A stretch of DNA of 7,502 nucleotides from SZUA-584 sp041656035. GTDB taxonomy: Bacteria; Bacillota; Clostridia; Christensenellales; SZUA-584. Of this stretch, positions 1 to 6,082 are shown one piece after another. The translations under genes and the position numbers were made by a program. The notes under the pieces are model-generated. The model was not told the origin of the DNA and did not search any database. It was given only the letters and a program-made list of their open reading frames with translations. Within the stretch, counting starts at the first letter, position 1. Each line of letters starts with the position of its first letter. The stretch covers positions 1-7,502 of the forward strand of contig CAZPHS010000036.1 in NCBI GenBank assembly GCA_964586785.1, written 5' to 3'.

Positions 1-90
1 TTAAGCGGCGCCGAAAAAAGCATATTGGCTCTTAGCGCTGTTGACGGAAGTATAGTAACCGGCTTTGAAAGTTTCAATAACCCATCTTAG
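1..90 (+). CDS. 3' end of an upstream gene, product unknown (partial)
   Basis: Frame 1 is open from the window edge to a TAG at 88-90 and gives 29 residues, ending GFESFNNPS. The peptide has no motif I recognise. Frame 3 is also open from the edge to a TAG at 33-35 and would give a basic tail (KRRRKKHIGS) that would suit a membrane protein, so the frame is not certain; I prefer frame 1 because it is longer. Its place just upstream of an ABC-2 permease pair with no ATPase of its own makes an ABC component a fair guess, but nothing in the 29 residues shows it. Confidence 0.35.
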   Translation, partial: LSGAEKSILALSAVDGSIVTGFESFNNPS

Positions 91-164
91 GCTTTGTAAA
101 TGATAATGTAAAGCGCAGTTAAGGCAGCGTCATAATACTGGCTATTATATTAAATGAGGACAAA

Positions 165-911
165 ATGAAAGAACTGCTGAAAAACATATGGATATTAGTA
201 TGTGTATTTCTATTCTTTATGGGGATATCTGCCGAGAGCATGCATTACTTACAGGCAACCCGCGGTATTATGCCAACGGCCTTTGAAACATTTCTTTTAA
301 CATCAAATGAAACACATTTTATACTGTTCCCATTGATGTATATATTGTTATTAATTTCTATGGGCGGGGGCATAGGGGAAATTCAAGATAAATTGACGCC
401 ATATAAACTATTAAAAAATGCAATTCTTATATCAATTGCTTACGTTGTTCTATTTATTTTTGCAAACACTTTTTACGCTTTACTAACAACGGATATAAAA
501 TATGTATTTTCAAATACATGGTCATATTCTAGTGAGTTGTCTTCTATCGGCTTGTCGCCTTTGTTAATTTGTATAATATCTATTTTATTGATTTTAATGC
601 GGAATATTTTTTGCGTGTACACTGTAAGCCTTATAAACACATTAACAAGAAAAAGACACTGGGGGTTTTGGATACTTTTTTTGATAACATATATAGATTT
701 TTCGTTTTATAGAATGTTACATATAAGATATCCGTTAGGCATTTTACCAATTGAGCATACAAGAATCACTTATACTGAGGCTTTATTGCCAAGTACTTAT
801 GAATATTCAAGGTTTCCATATTTTATCTCGTTTATATATTGGATATTGTTGATCGGCATAGTTTTGATAATATTTATTTTAATATCTAATAGACGGAGGA
901 AACATAGTTGA
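165..911 (+). CDS. ABC-2-like six-helix membrane protein (permease subunit)
   Basis: A 248-residue integral membrane protein with about six hydrophobic segments, near residues 8-22, 52-66, 86-108, 128-158, 165-185 and 218-241, and a basic tail (NRRRKHS). Size and layout fit ABC-2 type exporter permeases, including the small LanE/LanG-type subunits; no ATP-binding motif is present. It starts at ATG 165 with TGAGGA at 155-160 upstream and overlaps the next gene by 4 bases. A stretch near residues 190-203 (PLGILPIEHTRITY) resembles residues 240-251 of the permease at 2509-3405 (VGWLSPLNHATY) in a similar place before the last helix, so I infer the two are distant homologues. It is clearly AT-rich compared with the genes downstream. 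Substrate is unknown. The ATPase partner could lie upstream of the window or be the one at 3409. Confidence 0.8.
   Translation: MKELLKNIWILVCVFLFFMGISAESMHYLQATRGIMPTAFETFLLTSNETHFILFPLMYILLLISMGGGIGEIQDKLTPYKLLKNAILISIAYVVLFIFANTFYALLTTDIKYVFSNTWSYSSELSSIGLSPLLICIISILLILMRNIFCVYTVSLINTLTRKRHWGFWILFLITYIDFSFYRMLHIRYPLGILPIEHTRITYTEALLPSTYEYSRFPYFISFIYWILLIGIVLIIFILISNRRRKHS
895..900 (+). promoter_or_regulatory. Ribosome-binding site supporting a TTG start
   Basis: GGAGGA lies 7 bases before the TTG at 908. It decides this start: the TTG shares bases with the TGA stop of the preceding gene (TTGA), giving translational coupling, and the protein then begins MKKSAYIYG. No ATG sits at this place. 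Confidence 0.75.
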
Positions 912-1729
912 AAAAAAGCGCTTATATTTATGGTGTATTAAACGCACTAAAAACATGGGAGTATTGTTTTGGATTTGGTGTGATAATAATATCCGTTATA
1001 CTTACTTTGGTATTAAAAATTACATATAATAATATAGAGCATGGAGCGATTAACCTTTTTATTACCGGAACGATGGAAGGCAATGTTCTTTTGCAAATAA
1101 CAGCGCCTGTATTACCGATTTTCGTCTGTATCAATAACAAAAGTATATTTGCTTGTAAAAATAAAAATGAAATATTAACTTTTTATAAGAGTAAACGGGT
1201 ATTGGTTCAAGTTTTGACGAATGTCACAATTGGCATTAGCGTTTTTATACTTTCGTTTCTTTTTATACTGTTTGCTGTGCTGATATTATTTCCTGGGTCT
1301 GCAGGCGGTGCAGAGCAACAAATTGGTTTTTTCAAAGAGCTTTATGCCGCAAGCCCGACACTGTTCATTTTCGTTTATATTATTCATGCGGCTATTTGCG
1401 GGGGCGCATATGCGCTGCTTGGGACGTCGTTAAAATTGTTGTTTGGAAGAACAGACATTGCGTTGTTTGTTCCGCTCGTTTTTTACGGTTGTTTTTCGAG
1501 AATTGTTGACGCTATGCCAATATTCGCTCAAATGGTGTATTACATAACACCAATGTATACATTTGATATTGCTTCAATTGATGTTCCACTAGAAAAAAAT
1601 GTTGCAGAAATTGCATTTGTTATTATAATGGGACTAACAATGTTATATTCTAGCTATAGAAAGCACCACAAGTTGTTATTAAATCATAAAGAGCGGATTG
1701 CCAATGTTGAGGATACGGGTGCATTCTAG
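908..1729 (+). CDS. ABC-2-like six-helix membrane protein (permease subunit)
   Basis: A 273-residue membrane protein read from a TTG start that overlaps the stop of the gene before it. Hydrophobic segments alternate with short loops in the usual ABC-2 pattern: a first helix near residues 20-37, a helix pair around 60-75 and 100-130, then three more helices before a basic tail. No nucleotide-binding motif is seen. Several stretches align by eye with the permease at 1749-2516: the first large loop, a helix ending in LFPGS against VFTPM, a following FKEL/FAQL segment, and C-termini KERIANV against QRRLANV. I infer the two are diverged homologues. It is AT-rich like its upstream partner, and the two probably form one heteromeric membrane unit. 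Substrate is unknown. Confidence 0.8.
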   Translation: MKKSAYIYGVLNALKTWEYCFGFGVIIISVILTLVLKITYNNIEHGAINLFITGTMEGNVLLQITAPVLPIFVCINNKSIFACKNKNEILTFYKSKRVLVQVLTNVTIGISVFILSFLFILFAVLILFPGSAGGAEQQIGFFKELYAASPTLFIFVYIIHAAICGGAYALLGTSLKLLFGRTDIALFVPLVFYGCFSRIVDAMPIFAQMVYYITPMYTFDIASIDVPLEKNVAEIAFVIIMGLTMLYSSYRKHHKLLLNHKERIANVEDTGAF

Positions 1730-1738
1730 TTCAAATTT

Positions 1739-1743
1739 GAGGG
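1739..1743 (+). promoter_or_regulatory. Ribosome-binding site for the ATG at 1749
   Basis: GAGGG lies 5 bases before ATG 1749 and supports that start over the in-frame TTG 1698 and ATG 1704, which fall inside the preceding gene. ATG 1704 has a weaker site, GAGCGG at 1691-1696. Confidence 0.5.
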
Positions 1744-1748
1744 ATGGC

Positions 1749-2516
1749 ATGGCGGTACATATCTTACATTCAGACATTAAACGCGCGATAACCTCCAAAG
1801 GCTTTCTTTTTGGTATAATAGGCATGGCGCTTGTTATCATTTTATCATCTCTTGACGCATTTGTTATGATGTCAAGGCGCTCGCTGCAGCTGCAAAACGG
1901 CTACCACGCGCAGCTTGTTATGAATGCTCTCTCATCCGACTGGTTCACGCTGGCGCTCCCTATACTTTGCGCGTTGCCTTTTACCGCCGCGTTCGTGGAT
2001 GATATAAAAAGCGGCTATATCAAACAATATCTTCACCGGACAACACTTTTCAAGTATATCGGAGGTAAGCTGACCGCGTGTGCGCTTTCGGGCGGTCTGG
2101 TGCTGTTTGCGGGCATTGTGCTCTGCTATGTGCTGGCGGCGCTCGTATTCACGCCTATGGAACTCGCGCCGGGGGACGGAGAGACGGCGCAACCGCTTTT
2201 CGCGCAGCTTCTGCTAAAAGCCGCCACGCTGTTCTTCTCGGGCGCGTTCTGGTCTCTCGCGGGTTTTACGTTCGCCGCGCTGACAATGAGCAAATACATG
2301 GCATACGCCTCGCCGTTTATCGTTTACTATGTGCTGATAATACTCAACGAAAGGTATTTTAAAGAGCTGTATGTGCTGTACCCAAAAGAATGGCTATTTC
2401 CTTCACAGCACTGGGTGATGGGCGGCTTTGGCGTTATACTGCTTCTGACGGTGCTTTGCGCCATATTGTGCCTCTTGTTCGCCATCATTGCCCAAAGGAG
2501 GCTCGCCAATGTATAG
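1749..2516 (+). CDS. ABC-2-type permease subunit
   Basis: A 255-residue membrane protein beginning MAVHILHSDIKRAITSKG, the short cytoplasmic lead typical of ABC-2 exporter permeases, followed by a first helix near residues 20-37. A cytoplasmic loop with DDIKSGYIKQYLHR and KYIGGK is characteristic of clostridial ABC-2 permeases; helices follow near residues 100-125, 150-175, 180-200 and 225-250. I chose ATG 1749 because it has a GAGGG site and gives the usual N-terminus; ATG 1704 would add 15 residues and overlap the gene before by 26 bases. The gene overlaps the next one by 8 bases, so translation is coupled. The first ~110 bases are AT-rich like the upstream genes and the rest is GC-rich, so a composition boundary falls inside the gene. 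It is probably one half of the membrane part powered by the ATPase at 3409. Confidence 0.82.
   Translation: MAVHILHSDIKRAITSKGFLFGIIGMALVIILSSLDAFVMMSRRSLQLQNGYHAQLVMNALSSDWFTLALPILCALPFTAAFVDDIKSGYIKQYLHRTTLFKYIGGKLTACALSGGLVLFAGIVLCYVLAALVFTPMELAPGDGETAQPLFAQLLLKAATLFFSGAFWSLAGFTFAALTMSKYMAYASPFIVYYVLIILNERYFKELYVLYPKEWLFPSQHWVMGGFGVILLLTVLCAILCLLFAIIAQRRLANV
2494..2501 (+). promoter_or_regulatory. Strong ribosome-binding site inside the preceding gene
   Basis: AAAGGAGG lies 7 bases before ATG 2509, within the last codons of the preceding permease gene. It fixes the start at 2509 rather than an in-frame codon at 2488, which would place this site inside the coding sequence. Confidence 0.85.
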
Positions 2517-3405
2517 GCTCTCACAGATTGGCTCTGTGGCCGCGTACAACTTTCGGCAGTGGCGCAGAAATCCGCGCGTATTCATCACTTTCACTTTGGC
2601 GTTCATTCTTTGCTTTCTGCTCTCCGACAAAGCGGTGCGTTTCGCGCGGGAATACGGGACTGCCATGCAAATTGCGGAAGCGTTCGTCTGGACGTTCGGC
2701 GACGCGAATTCAATACTGCTCTCGTCGCTGCTGCTTGTTCTGCTGTTTGCCGATATGCCGTTCCTCTCCGCGGGTACGCCGTATTACCTCTCGCGCATAA
2801 ACCGCAAGATATGGGTGACGGGACAAGCCGTATACATCGCCGGCGCGACGTCCGTCTACCTTTGTTATATACTCGCGGCGACAGCTCTGGTCTGCATGAC
2901 GCAATCGTTTACAGGCGACATGTGGAGCGAAACGGCGGCTATACTCGGGTATTCGGGCGCGGGCAAGGCGGTGGCGCTGCCGGCGCTGATTAAGACGCTG
3001 GAGATGTCCACTCCATACGCCGCGATGGGCGCCATATTCGCGCTGATGCTTCTCTATACGCTGCTTATGGTATTTATAATGCTTGTTTTCAACCTTAAAA
3101 AAGGGCCGCTTGCGGGCGTGGTCGGCGTATTCGCGTTCAGCCTGTACGGCTTTCTGCTGAATCCGCAAACGTTGAAAACCATATTCGGGCTTCCCGATGA
3201 ACTGATGTATAAGGCAAACGTCGCGGTGGGCTGGCTCTCGCCCTTGAACCACGCCACCTATCACATGCATAACTTCGGATACGACCTGCTTCCACGCATG
3301 TGGCAAACATACACGCTTTTCGGACTGTTGATTATACTTTGCTTTACGCTGGCGCTGCGGGCCATACGCGGATATAATTTCAATTTTATCGGAACGGAGA
3401 GCTAA
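2509..3405 (+). CDS. ABC-2-type permease subunit
   Basis: A 298-residue membrane protein starting MYRLSQIGSVAAYNFRQW at ATG 2509, set by the AAAGGAGG site just upstream. It has a short basic cytoplasmic lead with RRNPRV, a first helix near residues 23-38, and about five further hydrophobic segments near 63-82, 105-135, 165-195, 200-220 and 265-285, ending in a polar tail (GYNFNFIGTES). This is the larger permease of the pair; two different permeases followed by one ATPase is the LanE/LanG/LanF arrangement, though this protein is somewhat longer than usual for LanE/LanG. It overlaps the upstream permease by 8 bases and is separated from the ATPase gene by 3 bases. It resembles the protein at 165-911 near its C-terminal third. 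Substrate is unknown; export of, or protection against, an amphipathic peptide is one possibility based on the architecture alone. Confidence 0.82.
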   Translation: MYRLSQIGSVAAYNFRQWRRNPRVFITFTLAFILCFLLSDKAVRFAREYGTAMQIAEAFVWTFGDANSILLSSLLLVLLFADMPFLSAGTPYYLSRINRKIWVTGQAVYIAGATSVYLCYILAATALVCMTQSFTGDMWSETAAILGYSGAGKAVALPALIKTLEMSTPYAAMGAIFALMLLYTLLMVFIMLVFNLKKGPLAGVVGVFAFSLYGFLLNPQTLKTIFGLPDELMYKANVAVGWLSPLNHATYHMHNFGYDLLPRMWQTYTLFGLLIILCFTLALRAIRGYNFNFIGTES

Positions 3406-3408
3406 CTT

Positions 3409-4050
3409 ATGGATACAGCCATCAGCGTCCGGAACGTATCAAAATCTTTCGGAGAGGAAGAAGTGTTACGCGAGGTGTCCCGCGACTTTGAGGAAGGCCG
3501 TATACACGGCATAGTGGGCAACAACGGCAGCGGCAAGACGGTGCTTATGAAATGTATATGCGGCTTTCTGCTGCCCACAAAAGGCAAGATACTGGTAAGA
3601 TACAAGCGGGTCGGCAAGGATATGGACTTTCCCGAGGATTTAGGGCTTATAATCGAAACGCCCGGTTTTCTGCCAAATGTCTCCGGCATGAAGAACCTTC
3701 AGATACTCGCCTCCCTCAATCGCAAAATAGGCGACGACGCCATACGGCAGACCATACGCCGCGTGGGGCTCGATCCCGCCATGAAAAAACCGGTGGGCAA
3801 GTATTCGCTCGGTATGCGCCAGCGTTTAGGCATCGCGCAGGCAATCATGGAGAATCCGTCGATATTGATACTCGACGAGCCTTTGAACGGGCTTGACAAA
3901 AGCGGTATTAAAGACATGCGCGAGCTTATAAAGGGGCTGCGCGATAAGGGCAAAACCATACTGCTCTCCAGCCACAATCAGATGGACATCGACGAGCTGT
4001 GCGACACCGTCTGCGAAATGGACGCGGGCGTCTTGACGGCGGTGCGGTAA
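3409..4050 (+). CDS. ABC transporter ATP-binding protein, BcrA/LanF-like, intact
   Basis: A 213-residue cytoplasmic ATPase that should dimerise and drive the adjacent permeases. All catalytic motifs are present: Walker A GNNGSGKT (residues 37-44), signature SLGMRQ (133-138), Walker B ILILDE (152-157) with catalytic Glu157, D-loop GLD (161-163) and switch His189 in SSHNQ. The Q-loop position holds Glu (GLIIETPGF, E83), the E-loop variant known from lantibiotic-immunity (LanF) and also seen in bacitracin-type (BcrA) ATPases. At 213 residues it is a minimal ATPase domain, lacking the C-terminal extension of BcrA-type proteins. Start ATG 3409 follows GGAG at 3396-3399, and its TAA shares a base with the next ATG. 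It is the only catalytically competent ATPase in the window, so it may serve more than one permease set. Confidence 0.93.
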   Translation: MDTAISVRNVSKSFGEEEVLREVSRDFEEGRIHGIVGNNGSGKTVLMKCICGFLLPTKGKILVRYKRVGKDMDFPEDLGLIIETPGFLPNVSGMKNLQILASLNRKIGDDAIRQTIRRVGLDPAMKKPVGKYSLGMRQRLGIAQAIMENPSILILDEPLNGLDKSGIKDMRELIKGLRDKGKTILLSSHNQMDIDELCDTVCEMDAGVLTAVR

Positions 4051-4721
4051 TGGACGAAGTAATTAAGCTGGAAAACGTAGTGAAAATGGCGGAAGGCAAC
4101 CGCCGGACGATAAACGATGTTAGCCTTATTATCTATAAGAAAGAACGCGTGACCGTCCTCGGCGCGCCCGGCAGCGGCAAGGCGGCGCTCATGCGGCTGA
4201 TATCTGGCATGGAATGCCCGAGCGATGGCAAAGTGTATGTTCTCGGCAAGGCAGTGCATAAGATGGGAGAGGCAACGGCGGCGGACTTGCGCAACCGGCA
4301 TATAGGACTGCTTTGCGGAAAGCCCGCGTTTTTGGACAGCCTGACGGTGAGCGAAAATGTTGCTTTGCCGCTTACCATCCGCGGCGTGCCGCTCGCGCAA
4401 AGGCAAAAGTCCGCGAAGGAACAACTCAAAGCCTTAGGACTTATTTATGCCGAAAACGCGCGTCCCTCAAAGCTCTCCGCGTTGGAAGCGCGAATGGCGT
4501 CGCTGGCCCGGGCGCTTATCGGTCGGCCGGAAATACTGCTGCTGTATGATTTCGCAGTCGGTTTGCCGGAAAGGGATACGGAGCGGATAAAAGCGCAGCT
4601 GCGAATGCTAATAGAGTCCGGCGGGTATACCATATTGGAATTTACAGCAGTAAAAGCCGGACTTACAGATGCAATAAGAACCGTCACACTTGAACACGGC
4701 AAAATACAGGAGGAACAATAA
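4050..4721 (+). CDS. Degenerate LolD/MacB-type ABC ATPase-like protein (probable pseudo-ATPase)
   Basis: A 223-residue protein that aligns without gaps to the LolD/MacB/FtsE ATPase family over its motifs, yet has lost nearly all of them. Walker A reads GAPGSGKAAL (38-47): Lys44 is kept but the Mg-binding Ser/Thr is Ala45. The Q-loop Gln is Gly90 (IGLLCG). The signature LSGGQ/E reads LSALE (142-146). In Walker B the Asp is Tyr166 and the catalytic Glu is Asp167 (ILLLYDF). The D-loop Asp is Pro173 and the switch His is Ala200. Family landmarks around them survive (SENVALPL, LARAL, LEHGKI). The frame is intact, the start shares a base with the preceding stop (TAATG), and the next gene is coupled in the same way, so it is not an ordinary broken gene. 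I infer it may bind nucleotide poorly and cannot hydrolyse it normally; a structural or regulatory partner of the MacB-like permease at 6069 is the likeliest role. Confidence 0.85.
   Translation: MDEVIKLENVVKMAEGNRRTINDVSLIIYKKERVTVLGAPGSGKAALMRLISGMECPSDGKVYVLGKAVHKMGEATAADLRNRHIGLLCGKPAFLDSLTVSENVALPLTIRGVPLAQRQKSAKEQLKALGLIYAENARPSKLSALEARMASLARALIGRPEILLLYDFAVGLPERDTERIKAQLRMLIESGGYTILEFTAVKAGLTDAIRTVTLEHGKIQEEQ
4708..4713 (+). promoter_or_regulatory. Strong ribosome-binding site
   Basis: AGGAGG lies 7 bases before ATG 4721, inside the end of the preceding gene. It is one of the two strongest such sites in the run, so the secreted protein may be made in more copies than its neighbours. 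Confidence 0.8.
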
Positions 4722-6082
4722 TGAAGAAAATATGCGTTGTGCTTGCGGTACTGCTGGTGATAATGTGGCCGGAAGCTGCCTTCGCCGAGGGCGAGACGCT
4801 TGCGATTGATAACGATAATATCTATACGGGAATGAATAAGCCCTATAAAGAGGGCTATAACCCTGCCGTGGCAGACGGTAAAGCCACAATAATACTGCCT
4901 CTTATTGCGTCCGGTGAAATTTTGGGAAACGCTATTACAGTAACGCCAAATCTTGGCGATACGCACGATTCGCCGTTCGTTATCAGCAACTACCAGAAAA
5001 CAGTATATCTTAACGACAACGCGGTCGGCGGCGGCGGGACGGTATCCTCGTATTTGGTGCGGTTTGATCTTCCGCTCGCGTCCGGCAGAATAAACGGCGC
5101 GTACCCCGTGACTATTGACGTGCTGGCCGCGGACGGGGACGGGGGCGCCATACGGCAGTCGTTTACGGTATATGTAACTATTAAGGACGGCAAAAACGCC
5201 AATACACAAACAAGTCCCAAATCTCAGCCAAAAATTATTGTCGGCGGCTATAAGATAAACCCTTCGCCCGTGATGGCCGGAGAGGATTTTACTGCCGTCG
5301 TTACGCTCAGAAACACGAGCGAGACGCAGGGTGTACAGAATATGGCGATCACCGTCTCTGCCGACAGCCCGAACTTTGAATTACTGAGTGAGAGCAGCAC
5401 GTTTTATATAGGCAAGCTTGCCAAGGGCAAAACAACACAGATTGAGATAAGATACAGTACAGATTTGGAAACGCCCGCACAGCGGCATAACATATCGCTT
5501 TCTATTGAATATGACAACAGTGACGCCATTACGCTTTGTTCGTCCGGTACGGTGACGGTTACTGTCGGCCAGCCGCTGCGCGTGCGAATGGAAGCGCCGC
5601 GTATACCCGCGGAGGTTAACGCCGGCGACACAATACCCCTCGCGTTTTATGTGATGAACCTCTCGCGCGGTACGGTCTACAATGTGCGCGTCACTCTGTC
5701 CGCGCCGGGGCTTATACCTATAGGTGCTGCGTTTATAGGCAACATGGAGGCCGGAACCGCTATGGTAAGCGAAATGGACGTGTTCGTTGGCACGAAGGAT
5801 ATGACCGAGGGCTGCGACGGCGAAGATAAATACGGCTGCACAAACGGCCGCGTAACGCTTGTTTACGAGGATGGGGCGGGACACGAATACACCGAAGAAA
5901 CAGAAATTTCCGCGACCATCAACCCGCCGGTGATTTTGGTTTCCGCCGAGCGGGAGGCAGAGCCCGAGAAAGCGGGGCAGTGGTGGATATCGATACTCAT
6001 AGGCGCTGCTGTCGCCGCCGGACTGACGGCGTATATTGTCGCGCGCGGCAAACGCGGTATGAAAAACAATGAAGAGTTTTGA
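4721..6082 (+). CDS. Secreted, membrane-anchored CARDB/COG1361-type protein
   Basis: A 453-residue exported protein. A signal peptide (residues 1-22) has a KK start, a hydrophobic core and an AFA cleavage site before Glu23. Residues ~23-165 form a β-rich N-terminal domain with a GMNKPYKEGYNP motif that I associate, from memory, with clostridial COG1361 proteins. A polar linker (~160-172) leads to two tandem immunoglobulin-like CARDB-type domains (~173-285 and ~286-405), each with a PxxxxAG(E/D) opening and a late 'G.m..G..' strand. A single helix (~422-441) and a basic tail anchor it, leaving nearly everything outside. C365 and C373 flank an acidic loop (DGEDKYG) that may form a disulfide or bind a cation. 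Genes of this type sit beside MacB/FtsX permeases in Clostridia, so it is probably the outer partner of the one at 6069. It is not a lipoprotein: Cys5 lies before the hydrophobic core. Confidence 0.82.
   Translation: MKKICVVLAVLLVIMWPEAAFAEGETLAIDNDNIYTGMNKPYKEGYNPAVADGKATIILPLIASGEILGNAITVTPNLGDTHDSPFVISNYQKTVYLNDNAVGGGGTVSSYLVRFDLPLASGRINGAYPVTIDVLAADGDGGAIRQSFTVYVTIKDGKNANTQTSPKSQPKIIVGGYKINPSPVMAGEDFTAVVTLRNTSETQGVQNMAITVSADSPNFELLSESSTFYIGKLAKGKTTQIEIRYSTDLETPAQRHNISLSIEYDNSDAITLCSSGTVTVTVGQPLRVRMEAPRIPAEVNAGDTIPLAFYVMNLSRGTVYNVRVTLSAPGLIPIGAAFIGNMEAGTAMVSEMDVFVGTKDMTEGCDGEDKYGCTNGRVTLVYEDGAGHEYTEETEISATINPPVILVSAEREAEPEKAGQWWISILIGAAVAAGLTAYIVARGKRGMKNNEEF

Noticed and set aside
91..164. 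Promoter before the gene at 165 (CATAAT at 131-136, TATTAT at 143-148)
   Set aside because: Neither -10-like box has an acceptable -35 box at 16-18 bases; in AT-rich DNA such boxes are expected by chance.
1698..1748. Earlier starts (TTG 1698, ATG 1704) for the permease at 1749
   Set aside because: They overlap the preceding gene and have weaker ribosome-binding sites than ATG 1749; not fully excluded for ATG 1704.
3999..4049. Earlier start for the pseudo-ATPase (ATG-like codon at 3999)
   Set aside because: It would add 17 Arg/Gly-rich residues that are out-of-frame reading of the preceding ATPase; ATG 4050 gives the normal family N-terminus and a one-base stop/start overlap.
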